Both the position numbers and the translations under genes were made by a program. Positions 42,836 to 54,166 of a stretch of DNA of 64,000 bases are shown in pieces. The stretch's first letter is position 1. Each line of letters opens with the position of its first letter. The notes under the pieces were generated by a model, which was given only the letters and a program-made list of their open reading frames with translations, did not search any database and was not told the origin of the DNA. The DNA comes from Vicia villosa (taxonomy: Eukaryota > Streptophyta > Magnoliopsida > Fabales > Fabaceae): the NCBI RefSeq assembly GCF_029867415.1, contig NC_081186.1, forward strand, positions 17,802,930 to 17,866,929, in the 5' to 3' direction.

Positions 42836-42905
42836 CACTCACATTGTCACCAAAATCCTAACCAAAATCCTAAAAGTTGATATATATGAAATGTCTATTT
42901 TGTAA

Positions 42906-43036
42906 GTCACACTCACATTTTCACACTCACATTGTCACCAAAATCCTAGAAGATTTGTTTCAAAAAGGGTGGTCAATTAAATATTTTTATCACTTCCCAA
43001 TGAGGCACAAATTACAAAGAACAAAGTAAAGTGGAA
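42906..43036. repeat. 131-bp direct repeat, left copy (flanks C5)
   Basis: The sequence from GTCACACTCACATTTTC to AAAGTGGAA directly precedes the C5 3' LTR. An almost identical copy at 47449-47579 directly follows the truncated C5 5' LTR. Confidence 0.88.
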
Positions 43037-43250
43037 TGTAGAGAAGTGAATATTTGGTGAAATGCTTGAGTTTCTAATGCACTCAAGTAATTTGATTATA
43101 TACACACTAGAGAGTAAATACAAGATAAGATTTTCAAGGATGTTGCTAGTTCCTCGATACATGTATGTAATTTTCTAGGCATAGACTTTTAGGTACATGT
43201 ATTGACTCCTAAATACAAATTTATAATTCCAATATTTTATAATTCCAACA
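43037..43250 (-). repeat. C5 3' LTR
   Basis: The plus strand starts TGTAGAGAAG and ends ATTCCAACA, followed by CTCCCCCTCAAG, the complement of a polypurine tract. Confidence 0.85.
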
Positions 43251-43257
43251 CTCCCCC

Positions 43258-44454
43258 TCAAGCTGGTGAATGGATATCAATCATTCCCAGCTTGCAAGTC
43301 AATTGATTGAAACGATCAGGTGGCAAGCCTTTTGTTAACACATCTGCTAGTTGATGCCTAGAAGGAATGTAGGATGTAGCTATTAAACCACTGTCTAGTT
43401 TTTCCTTGATGAAATGGCGGTCAATCTCAATGTGTTTGGTCCTGTCATGCTGAACAGGATTATGAGCAATACTGATTGTTGACTTGTTATCACAGAACAA
43501 CTTCATAGGCCCTTCACATTGTATTTTCAGATCATTTAGAATGATCCTCATCCAAAGTAACTCAAAGATTCCTTGAGCCAAAGCTCGAAATTCTGCCTCA
43601 GCGCTTGATCGAGCCACTACATTTTGTTTCTTACTTCTCCATGTGACAAGGTTCCCACACAAGAGGGTGCAAAATCCCGAAGTGGATCTTCTATCACTAA
43701 TTGATCCTGCATAGTCAGCATCGGTGTAGGCTTCTATAGTTAAGCTTCCACCTCTTTTGAACAATAGTCCTCTTCCTGGAGTAGCCTTGAGGTATTGCAA
43801 GATACGATCAACAGATTGTAAGTGTCGCATTCTCGGGTCATGCATAAACTGGCTCACTACACTGACTGCATAAGCCAAGTCAGGCCTAGTGTGTGCCAGG
43901 TAAATCAACTTTCCTACCAACCTCTGATATTGGACTCTGTCAACTTTGGCACTTTCTTCTTCGAGGCTTAACTTGTGGTTTTGATCTATGGGAACACTTG
44001 ATGGTTTGCATCCCAGTTTCCTAGTTTCTTGCAAGAGATCGAGTATATACTTCCTTTGAGATATGAAAATGCCTTGGTTTGAGTAAGCAACCTCAATTCC
44101 CAAAAAATACTTGAGTTGTCCAAGGTCCTTCATCTCGAATTCTGCCGATAGTTTTTCCTTTAGCAATTGTTTCTCTGCCTGATCATCTCCTGTAATAATA
44201 ATATCATCAACATAAACAAGAAGTATAGTCAGTTTTCCTTCATGCGAGTGCTTAAAGAAAAGAGTATGATCTCCTTGACTCTGCTTGCAGCCTAAGTACA
44301 CCATTGCTTTTGTGAATCTTCCAAACCATTCTCTAGGAGATTGTTTTAGCCCATATAAGGCTCTCCTCAATCGACACACCTTGTTGGATCCACATGAAGG
44401 GCCAAATCCCGGCGGGATCTCCATGTACACCTCTTCTTCTAAGTTTCCATGCAA
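43258..44454 (-). CDS. C5 reverse transcriptase (C-terminal part) and RNase H
   Basis: This 398-residue frame starts inside RT (MHGNLEEEVYMEIPPGFG) and shows RALYGLKQSPREWFGRF, the catalytic LLVYVDDIIITGDD and the RNase H motifs YTDADYAGSISDRRSTSG, SSAEAEFRALAQG, LFCDNKSTISIAHNP and QLADVLTKGLP. The stop coincides with the polypurine tract. Upstream, a TAG before LDVKNAF (44477-44479) replaces an expected Gln codon, so the RT N-terminus is disconnected. Confidence 0.85.
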   Translation of the reverse strand: MHGNLEEEVYMEIPPGFGPSCGSNKVCRLRRALYGLKQSPREWFGRFTKAMVYLGCKQSQGDHTLFFKHSHEGKLTILLVYVDDIIITGDDQAEKQLLKEKLSAEFEMKDLGQLKYFLGIEVAYSNQGIFISQRKYILDLLQETRKLGCKPSSVPIDQNHKLSLEEESAKVDRVQYQRLVGKLIYLAHTRPDLAYAVSVVSQFMHDPRMRHLQSVDRILQYLKATPGRGLLFKRGGSLTIEAYTDADYAGSISDRRSTSGFCTLLCGNLVTWRSKKQNVVARSSAEAEFRALAQGIFELLWMRIILNDLKIQCEGPMKLFCDNKSTISIAHNPVQHDRTKHIEIDRHFIKEKLDSGLIATSYIPSRHQLADVLTKGLPPDRFNQLTCKLGMIDIHSPA

Positions 44455-45495
44455 GAATGCATTTTTGACATCAAGCTATTGTAATTCCCATCCGGAGTGA
44501 GCAGCAAGAGATAATAAGATTCGAACAGTGTTCATTTTCGCAACTGGAGCAAAGGTTTCCTCATAATCTATGCCATATGTCTGTGTGTATCCTTTTGCCA
44601 CTAGTCTGGCTTTGTAACGATCAAAAGTACCATCTTATTTGTGTTTGACTGTATAGATCCACCTGCAACCAACGGGTTTCTTGCCTTCCCGTCTATCAAC
44701 AATCTCCCAAGTTCCATTTTTTTCAAGAGCTTTCATTTCCTCATCCATGGCTTGGACCCAATTTCTATCTTTCAATGCCTCTCGAACAGATGATAGGGTG
44801 ACCACAGAGTCAACTGCAGAAATAAAACTTTGATGCTGCAAGGAAAGATTTTTAGAGGAGACAAATTGAGATATAGGGTATTTGGCACATGACCTTTTTC
44901 CTTTCCTTAAAGCAATAGGCAAATCATCTGTATTAGTATCGCAAGTGTCAGAGCTACGGGAATCACTAATAGGATTATGTGTTTCAACACTTACCTCTGG
45001 TTCTGGCAATTGGAGTTGTGTTTGGAGCAGGTCGGGCTTACTTCTTCTTTGATACACCAAGGTTGGCTCACCGGCCTTAGTTTTTGTTGGTATGGAGGAT
45101 GATGGTTCCTGCAAAACAGACGACAAAGGAGGGACAAAAATAGAAGCAGGCGACTCAAATTCTGTATTTGGAGAAGCATGCTCAATAATAGGAGGATCAG
45201 TTATAGGACTTGACACAGGATTCACGGTCGACTCGGGAGACTCAATTGTAGGACCGGTAATAGGACTTATAAGAGGAGTCATGGGCAACTCAGGTAGGAC
45301 TAAAAATTCGGAATCAGATTCTACATTCTGAATGCTCTCCCCCTGAAGCTGAGGACGAGTGAAGTAGGCTAAATTCTCATGAAACGTGACATCTTTAGAG
45401 ACAAAGTACTTACGACTAGGAGGATGATAGCATTTATATCCTCTCTTGTTTGGGGGATAGCCAACAAAGATGCATCTGGCTGCGCGGGGGTCCAA
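44455..45495 (-). pseudogene. C5 pol linker and RT N-terminus
   Basis: Frame 44635-45495 carries ARCIFVGYPPNKRGYKCYHP (after the integrase core), a Pro/Ser-rich linker and the RT entry motif MDEEMKALEKNGTWEIVDR with GCRWIYTVKHK. TAA at 44635-44637 interrupts it, and the RT reading continues to 44480 ([24 protein letters not shown] block) before another stop. It joins the integrase frame only after a shift near 45500-45570. Confidence 0.75.
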
Positions 45496-46811
45496 CTTAC
45501 TTCAGTGTTGTTTATGGATATGGACAAAGGCAACACAACCAAATACTCGAGACTCTGCAAAATAGAAACAGAAGGAAACCGTGAAGTCATAAACTGAACA
45601 GGACTGACATTACCTAACATGCGAGATGGAACCCGATTAATCAAGTAGGCAGCTGTCAGAACGGCTTCTCCCCAATATGAGTTAGGAACTGCCATTTGGA
45701 AGAGAATGGCTCGAGCAACTTCAAGTAAATGACAATTCTTTCTTTCTGCAACACCATTTTGTTGTGGGGTGTCGACACATGTAAATTCATGAACTATTCC
45801 CCGTTGACTGGTAAAATTTGAAAGGATGTGATTGGCATACTCTTTGCCATTGTCAGAGCGGATTCTTTTAATCCCCTTGCCAAATTGTGTTTGTACCATA
45901 TTTAAAAAACTAATAAACAATTCTGGTGCTTCTGATTTATCCTTCATCAAGAAAATCCAAGTTGCTCGAGTACAATCATCAATAAATGATACAAACCATT
46001 TAGCACCCGAAATATTAGAAATAGGTGCAGGTCCCCATACATCAGAATGTATGAGATCAAAAGGTTCAGCACTTCTATTGGAACTAGGAGTAAAAGAGAC
46101 ACGATGATGTTTAGCTAACTCACAAACGTCACATTTAAAAGACTCAACTGAATGATGTAAAAATAAAGAAGGAAACATAGACTTAACTAAAGAGAATGGT
46201 GGATGACCAAGACGTTTGTGCTGAAGCCAAATTTGTGCGGCGGAATGAGAAGAGGACACGGAAGACTCAGTCTGCAAGTAGGAAGCCAAAACCTTCGAAC
46301 AATTTGGTTCATTAGATAGGTAGTACAACCCTCCCTTTTCCTTAGCAACTCCAATTGTCTTCCCCGTGGTAAGATCCTGAAAAACACAATAAGAAGTGAA
46401 AAATATTACTTTACAATTCTGATCACGGGTGAGTTTACGAATAGATATTAGGTTGTGAGAGAGTGTGGGAACATGTAGAACATCCTGTAATTGAAGTGAA
46501 GGTTGCAAGTTAACTCTCCCAGAGCCATCAATACGAGCATAAGAACCATTAGCAACCGTAACATAACGGTTCTTATCAGAGGAGGTGTAAGATGAAATCC
46601 AACTGGGATTGAATTTCATATGATCGGTGGCACCAGAGTCCAAAATCCAAGCATTCTTAGGTATTTTATCGCAAACACTAAAGGATTGAGAGCATACGCT
46701 CAAGCCGGTCGTCGGTAGAGAACAACTTCCAAAAACCTTTAAACGATTCACCTCATCCTCGGTGAATGATAAAGAGTAATCAACATAATTTTTTTTAGCC
46801 ATTTGTAGCAA
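45369..46811 (-). pseudogene. C5 protease and integrase
   Basis: The frame begins MLQMAKKNYVDYSLSF, then the protease site AWILDSGATDHM. The pre-integrase zinc block is KRLGHPPFSLVKSM with FKCDVCELAKHHRVSF, and the integrase core has LIHSDVWGP, RIRSDNGKEYANH and TPQQNGVAERKNCHLLE. The last part is shifted out of frame after SILQS, so about 60 C-terminal codons are nonsense. No gag precedes it. Confidence 0.8.
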
Positions 46812-47121
46812 GCTAAAAATAAAAATAACAACAAGAAGATGAAATATTCCTCAAGTGGGGCCTAAAAGACAGCAATGAAGGGTTGATAGATGAAAGGAAT
46901 AAAGAGGGGTTTGTGTGAGGTGTTTCTGGACAGGGTAACAAGGCTACAATGAAGGGTAACAAGACTGCAATGAAGGCAGAAAAAAAACTTGCAATGAAGG
47001 GTAACAAGGATGCAATAAAGGCTGAAAAATTGTCACAATGAAGGTGACTTGAGATTTACCGAAATGAAGACGGCTAGGGTTTATGCAGAAACAAGTCTCT
47101 CAGGATCGAGTGCTCTTTATA
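46812..47121 (-). other. C5 leader with GCAATGAAGGG repeats
   Basis: Six variants of ACAATGAAGGGTAACAAG occur between 46870 and 47045. In complete relatives this interval would contain gag. No gag motif remains. Confidence 0.6.
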
Positions 47122-47267
47122 CTACTCCGGCCTTATTTATAAGCAAATATTCCATTTTTAGGTTCATTGAGTAATGAATGTATCTAGTCTACTATGCAGA
47201 CCAGATACATTCATTACTCAATGAACCTAAAAAAAGAATCTTTGCTTATAAATAAGGTCGGATGGAG
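47122..47267. mobile_element. Stowaway-like MITE (Tc1/mariner) in the C5 primer site
   Basis: A 146-bp fold-back element has terminal repeats ending CCTTATTTATAAGC (CTCCATCCGACC at one end, CTACTCCGGCC at the other) and is flanked by TA at 47120-47121 and 47268-47269. A further inner palindrome lies around GTATCTAGTCTACTATGCAG. Taking it out restores a recognisable tRNA-Met primer site next to the LTR. Confidence 0.85.
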
Positions 47268-47272
47268 TACCA

Positions 47273-47448
47273 TGTAGAGAAGTGAATATTTGGTGAAATG
47301 CTTGAGTTTCTAATGCACTCAAGTAATTTGATTATATACACACTAGAGAGTAAATACAAGATAAGATTTTCAAAGATGTTGCTAGTTCCTAGATACATGT
47401 ATGTAATTTTTTAGGCATAGACTTCTAGGTACATGTATTGACTCCTAA
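47273..47448 (-). repeat. C5 5' LTR, truncated
   Basis: This matches 43037-43212 of the 3' LTR, then stops at CTCCTAA. The last 38 bp (the LTR 5' end) are replaced by the 131-bp flanking repeat. Confidence 0.85.
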
Positions 47449-47579
47449 GTCACACTCACATTTTCACACTCACATTGTCACCAAAATCCTAGAAGATTTG
47501 TTTCAAAAAGGGTGGTCAGTTAAATATTTTTATCACATCCCAATGAGGCACAAATTACAAAGAACAAAGTAAAGTGGAA
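47449..47579. repeat. 131-bp direct repeat, right copy
   Basis: Copy of 42906-43036 with about two differences. It joins the truncated C5 LTR at a TAAG microhomology. Confidence 0.88.
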
Positions 47580-48157
47580 TAAATATTCATGATATGAAAC
47601 ACAAAAAATTGTTGAGGCTACAGAAAAAATCATGAGACATGATTTTCATTTATATTTGTTTTAATATTGTTGGGTGTTGACCTAACATAAGATGACTTTT
47701 TGTTTTTGGTTTCATGTACTATATTTTGCATGTCATTTTTTTGGATCATGTTTAGTTCCAAAATGTTTAAATTTTTAAAATTCCATAAATATGGTTTACT
47801 TTAAATAATTGTCATTAGATAATTGAGTTCATCATAAATTCAAGAGTACGAGTACTCAATACGGGGGCATGCAAGAGATTATAAAAATAGATACTGAGCA
47901 GGACGGACAGAAATTGCCCACTCACTCAGTGATTATAAAAGGAGAGTGAGAGAGATTCACTGAGTGGGCAATTTGTGGCAGTTTGTTTTAAAAATATTTC
48001 ATCCATAATTTCTTTTACAATTGTATAATAACATTCTACATTACTATTTTTAGTGTTTGACTAAACTAAAATCGAATACTAAGACTTGGAAAAGTTGAAA
48101 ACAACAATTTACTAGTGAAAAAAACTATGAGTACACTAGTGAGGTTAAAGACCACAG
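47580..48157. other. Intergenic, 3' of the exonuclease gene
   Basis: AT-rich. An inverted repeat (47911-47932 with 47957-47974, arm AAATTGCCCACTC) looks like a MITE remnant, but no TSD was identified. Nothing else was recognised. Confidence 0.5.
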
Positions 48158-50938
48158 TCAGATACGGTTCTTGAAAAGAAAATCGACATCTCGAGGAGAC
48201 TTGGGATTCCTCCTTGCAGTAATCTGTACAAGAGCACCATCGACAAGCATGTGTTGCAGTACTCTTGTTATATTCTTTGTGTCATCAATGCCAAGATGAT
48301 GACTTCCCACCAAAGGTATCTGCAGCTGCTTCATCATTGTAACCATTCCTGGGGCCTGTTATCCATTATCAAGGAAACATGTAATATTGAATATATATTA
48401 TTTATGATTAATAAAACAAAGGGGGTGAAATTCAACACAATCCAGCTTAAGATGTGACATAACATATTCCATGTACATGATAAAGCTGATGTTGTTTATA
48501 AACGGTTTTGTAGATTCATGTCATTAATAGGAACAAAGTAATCAAAGACCCCTATTTATCAAATATTTTCAAATTCGCCGGGTTACTATTCTATGCATGA
48601 TACTAAAAGAAAAAGGTACACAATAGAATGGAAAACAATTTTTTTTCTTCAATTTGTAACCAGAACTGATTAATCATCTGTGTGATATTATTTTGGTAAT
48701 CATTTTGATACCAGCTATATTCTATCAGTTATGAGGGAGTGGATTCTCTCCCGTGAGAATCTCTCTAGTGCAATCCTGTCTTTTAAAAATGGGTTGGGAA
48801 AATATATAAATATTAGATGCATTAATTTCAAGGGCTATGATTGAAACTGGATAGAAAACTAGTGTGAAGTACAATGGAGAGACTCCATTCCCCAGTTATA
48901 AATAATTTTTTTTATAGAAGTTCTTGAATAATTTTACTCGGTGATCATGATTGATGGGTTCTCAAAGATGAGCCCACACATGTTTCTAAAATAGGACTAT
49001 AAGGAAGAAGAAATCTATTGTTACAATCATAATTTACAGTTCAAGACTATGTATCCAAATCTACGAGACTAGACCTTACCATTTATGCTCCAAAATATAA
49101 ATCTTAAAATTGATTTTAAAACAGAAGCATTCATAGTTATTATTGAACACTCCAATTAGTCTTCAAGAATTCCATTGAACCATTTGCCCAAAGTTTCCAT
49201 AATTCAAATTCTAAATGTTAAAAGAACTTACCCTCCTATTGTAAAAGTTCAGATAGATATCTTTGAGATTAATCCATTCCATAAAATAGCTGGGAAGTTT
49301 TATCCTTGACACTTCACACTGTTGAGGGACCTTTGTTTTCAAATCCCAATTTCCACTGCAAAAGCGAAAGAGATTTATTTAAAAGAAAAAATGAAGTTAT
49401 TCTAGATGTATAAGGCCGGAAATTAATGTAACCTTGCAATTAAGAAAAAGTAAAAGTATAAGAGGTAAACCATGAAACAGTGACAGTGTGACACTTACCA
49501 AGTTACAAATGCTGCACGATTAAGTTCTCCTCCATTCCAGAGCTTTTGTTGCATTAACCAAGATTCAAATTCTTCAATAACTTCCTTGAATGGTATAGCT
49601 GTATCATGCCAGACTCTAACAGAAAAAAGTCAAACTATTTTTATGATTAATTTAAGTGGTATACCAATAACCAATCTTATTTAACTATTCTAACACATGA
49701 AATCATACCTTACTACAAGCAACTTTAAATTACCAATATTATAGTCAAAACACTACAAGAAGGACAAAATTTGGAAAAGAGTTGAACCTTCTTGTTAGAC
49801 TCTTGTCCGTATTACAAATGAAAATTGTGAAGATTGTATAGATATATCATGAGTATGAGGAAGTAGGGCTCTAAACAAAACTAAGTTTCATACCTATCAA
49901 CTCCAATTTTTCCATACTTTCCTTCAATGTACTCATTTATTCTTTGTTCGGTCATATTCGAGGGCCTCACAAACCTATTAGACAGATAAAGGAACAATGG
50001 GAAAAAAACAGTCAGATATACAAAAACGAAATTAAAAAGTTGTGCAAAATTCAATAATCCTCAAAAGTAAAATATATTTCTGAATTCATTAGAAACAAAC
50101 TTAAGAAATCACAACATATTAATCTCAAATATTTGTCAAAACTCACAAGCCCGCTGTTGCAGTTGAGCCTAGTATTCTATTCAATGGAAAACAAACTATT
50201 TCCAAATGAATTATTAATATCAAAATGATGCCTGTGTATAATTAGAAGTTGATCTTCTTGATATTTCATTATATTTGAAGAAAAGTAATCTCAACAATAT
50301 GTAATCACAGAACAGTGCTCTAACTAGACATGCTATAAAGTGGCAGGAAAATAAAAAAAAACCTGTGGAAAATGTGTTGAACTTGCAATGTTTTTGCACT
50401 AACCATTAGTACCGGAAACTCAAGAATCTCAACTTTGCCCTCTAAATCAAGTACAAGGAAAAAGTCAAGATTCTGTGAGCGCATTTTGTTTAACTCAGCA
50501 ATATTGACTAGAAGGTCCCTGGAGCAATCATGATTAAACGTGTCAAGGTGAATAAGATCATCCATCTACAAATTTGGAGAAAAGAACACCATCAAAACTA
50601 GTAATTTGATCAAACAGGTGGCATGCGAACCAAAATTTAAAAGTAAGGCACAACAAGGATTAGCCAGATACAAAAATGAAGCAAAAAAGAGTTAAAAGAA
50701 GGAAGATTGCCTTGGTGCACTTTCCCTGTGTGTGATACAAGCACATTGGTTTGAAGCGGGTGGTGTGAGAGTGAGAAGTGGAAAGTGAAGCAGAGATAGT
50801 GAAGGAGTGGTTTGGAGGAAGAGAAAGAGAGTTGGTAAGAGTAAGAGGCGACGAGAGTGGGAATGAGAAGTGAGAAATGAAAGGATTACGATTACGGTGA
50901 GACAAAATCTTGAACAAGCAAGCTCTAACAAGCGCCAT
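48158..50938 (-). CDS. ERIL1: ERI1-like 3'-5' exoribonuclease, six exons (host gene)
   Basis: Coding exons on the minus strand are 50711-50938, 50363-50565, 49894-49974, 49499-49615, 49232-49355 and 48158-48355, giving 316 residues with all phases matching. The protein is a DEDDh exonuclease: D116 and E118 (VLDLEGKVEILEF), D214 (TCGNWD), and H271 with D276 (GSHHLGIDDTKN). The N-terminal 60 residues are Ser-rich and basic, like an organelle transit peptide, followed by CLYHTQGKC. Plant ERIL1/ERL1 (Arabidopsis At3g15140 family) processes chloroplast rRNA, so a plastid role is expected. Intron 1 has a GC donor (AAG|GC at 50710-50709) while the other introns use GT. The alternative upstream ATG at 50962 adds 8 residues. 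A TATA-like box lies at 51032-51039 (minus strand). Confidence 0.9.
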
Positions 50939-51069
50939 CCTCGAATGGAATTTGAAACGCACCAGCTGTTTGTTTTTGTGATAAAACTAGTGGGATAAAA
51001 GTGATAATAAATAGTGCCTTTAATTATTTTCATATATAACCGCTAATAATAATTCTTTCATTTGGATTC

Positions 51070-51850
51070 GCCTTCAAGGAGTTGTTAGTTGGTAGCTCGC
51101 CGGAGCGCGGGAGGGAGGATGATATTTGGTGGATTCCGAACGGAGAAGAGATTTTTTTCGGTAAGGTCTTGTTACGATTATTTTTCGGTAAATAGTCTTT
51201 GTTATAATTTTATTCCGGAAAGAGAGATGGCGTTGAAGTTGGTTTGGAAAGCTTTATTTCCTTTTAGATTTAAAGCTTTTGCTTGGAGGGTTTTGATTGA
51301 TAGCCTCCCTTCTAAAAATCTCCTTTTTGTTAGAGGTATTTTCTCTTCTCCTTCCGATCTTTTTTGTGAGTTTTGTAAAGATAGTGAGGAAAGTATAGCG
51401 TATCTTTTCTTTTCTTGTGTTTTGTTAAGAAAGTGTGGAGCTCCATTTTGGAGTGGTTAGAGATGGACTTGGTTTTGCTCCCGTTAGTTTGGGAGAACTT
51501 TCTTTTAGCCTTTGAAGGGTTTAGGAGGAAGGAAGTGAAGAAGGGATCTGAGAGCTTGGTTTGGATAGCGGTGTGTTGGGGGTTGTGGAGAATGAGAAAC
51601 AAAGTCATTTTCGGGAACGATAGTTGGAGTGTCTCGGACATTGTTTGGAGTATAAAAGTGTTGATTTGGAAATGGTCAACGGCGAAATTACGTACGGCAA
51701 TTGTAATTTTTATGATTTTTGCAAAGATCCCTTGCATTTCTTAAGTTAGATTGCAATTGTGATGTAATTTCGATTGCCTCTTCGGTTTTTACCGATTTTT
51801 GTAAGAGGGTTTGAGTACCCCTAGTACTCCTTTTTAATATATTCCTTGCT
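51070..51850 (+). mobile_element. 5'-truncated LINE, ORF2 C-terminus
   Basis: The plus-strand reading contains the reverse-transcriptase zinc-binding domain of plant L1-type LINEs: LVWKALFPFRFKAFAWRVL, LPSKNLLFVRGI, CEFCKDSEESIAYLFFSC and WSSILEWLEM, then VWIAVCWGLWRMRNKVIFGN. At least two frame changes (near 51155 and 51435) break it. RT and endonuclease parts are absent. The 3' end merges into a TA microsatellite at 51856. It lies about 30 bp beyond the TATA-like box of the exonuclease gene. Confidence 0.75.
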
Positions 51851-51852
51851 TA

Positions 51853-52629
<777 letters not shown>

Positions 52630-52716
52630 CCCGTAGACAGGGGTGGCCCTGAGCATGGGCTCGTGGGGCGGGAGCCCAGGACCCCATAATTTTAGGGGGC
52701 ACCAATTTTTTCTTAC

Positions 52717-52719
<3 letters not shown>

Positions 52720-52802
<83 letters not shown>
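52720..52802. repeat. TA microsatellite inside the hAT element
   Basis: About 41 TA units immediately inside the left terminal region. Confidence 0.95.
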
Positions 52803-52807
<5 letters not shown>

Positions 52808-53084
52808 GAGAGTTTTCTATTATAAAATATTTGGTAGAAATTTTTTAAAAAATAAATAAATAATGGTTAACAAATTATAGGGGCACTACAAAGTTAAAAT
52901 TAATAAAAGAATGTAATTTCTCAAAAATAAAATACAAAAAAGAATAAAATCAATTAATTTTTCTAAAATAATATCAATTAATTTATCCATAATTTTAGCA
53001 ACTACAAAGTTTAATTGAGGCACTAAACTTAAAATAATGATATAGAAAATATTTTATATTATTGATCCCAAAATTAAGAGTGAA

Positions 53085-53687
53085 GCACTACTTCAACTAG
53101 CTGAACAAGATAATGATCTCAAAATTAAGAGTGAAGCCGAATCTATAGCAACTCATGGAATTAGAAACTTTGAGTCTTTAGTAGCTATGATTATTTGGTA
53201 GTTGAATCTTGAGTCTGCTGAAGAGTCTTTTCGAAATCATGATTTCTTATATATTGTAGATCAAACAATAAGATCACGATAGAAGATTTAAGCACTATAG
53301 ATGGATTTTTGTTTAGTATTGAAAGGCTTAGATCATTAATAATTTTGTTTGAAGAACCGAAACTTATTAGAGAAGTGTTAATAGTTAAATCAAAATTAAA
53401 CTATATAATATGAGTTCTTTAAAGACTTTTAATTGCTTTCCTAATGCATGCATATATTATAGAGGAATATTGACTACCCCTATACCCCTATCAGTGTTGC
53501 ATCTGTTGAAAGAAGTTTTTCTAAATTAAAATTATTAAAATCTTATTTGAGATCTACTATATCACAAGATAGATTAAATAGTCTAACCTTAATTTCAATT
53601 GAAAATAATTTTTTGAAGAACCTTGATTATGAACAAATTATTAACGATTTTGCAACAAAAAATGCTAAGAGGATGATATTTAAATAA
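53085..53687 (+). pseudogene. hAT transposase remnant with C-terminal dimerisation domain
   Basis: From about 53488 the plus strand reads SVASVERSFSKLKLLKSYLR, then SQDRLNSLTLISIENNFL and a stop at 53685-53687. This is the hAT dimerisation block found at the end of these transposases. Earlier fragments (about 53085-53270) are interrupted by stops and shifts. No catalytic core could be read, so the element is non-autonomous. Confidence 0.75.
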
Positions 53688-54166
53688 TTTTAAAAGCTTG
53701 GTCAATTTTTTTTTGGGAAAAAAAGGACCGGATCAAGAAGAAGAAGAATAAGTCTCTTTATAGTAGTTTATGTTTTGATGTAGTATAAACATTGATTCAA
53801 AGATCCATATTTCTTTTTTTTGGACAATGTCAAATAAAAATGTGTTTTTTTATCTAATTATTTCTTTTATCTTTATGTATTTATTGTTAAAAAAAATTAT
53901 AGGGGCACCATTCTTTTGATTCGCCCCAGGCACCAAAATTCAAAGGACCGACCCTGCCTGTAGATATATAAATTTATAATTGTAAAAATCTAAGGTGAAA
54001 ATAATAAATCTAACATGATAAGTAAAAAACTAAACAAATATTTTTTATAATATAAAAAAACATAAAGTAAAAAATGATTAAGAAAAAGAACATAATAGTA
54101 AAAAATGATAAACATCTTCTCATCTCCTATTAAAGAAATAACTTTATTTATTTTATAAATTTAAGC

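Larger units (their letters stand above)
43037..47448 (-). mobile_element. C5: Ty1/copia element lacking gag, short LTRs
   Basis: A 214-bp left LTR (43037-43250, minus strand TGTTGGAATT...TCTACA) is followed by a polypurine tract (43251-43262) and pol genes in minus-strand order. The right LTR (47273-47448) is truncated. There is no gag between the protease start and the primer site, only about 460 bp. Frameshifts and stops break pol. The lineage differs from the SIRE-like elements; I cannot assign it with confidence. Confidence 0.85.
52638..53956 (+). mobile_element. Decayed hAT transposon with 8-bp TSD
   Basis: Terminal repeats CAGGGGTGGCCC (left) and CAGGGTCGGTCC (right, inverted) are flanked by CCCGTAGA (52630-52637) and CCTGTAGA (53957-53964), an 8-bp duplication with one mismatch, as expected for hAT. 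The subterminal regions share GGGGCACC-type motifs. The interior holds transposase fragments on the plus strand and a TA tract at 52720-52802. It is shorter than an autonomous hAT and broken by stops. Confidence 0.85.

Noticed and set aside
47911..47974. Complete MITE next to the exonuclease gene
   Set aside because: An inverted repeat is present, but no target duplication or known terminus could be identified, so I note it only as a possible remnant.
50692..51033. 113-codon minus-strand frame starting upstream of the exonuclease gene
   Set aside because: It overlaps exon 1 of the exonuclease in another register, and only the other register splices into exon 2.
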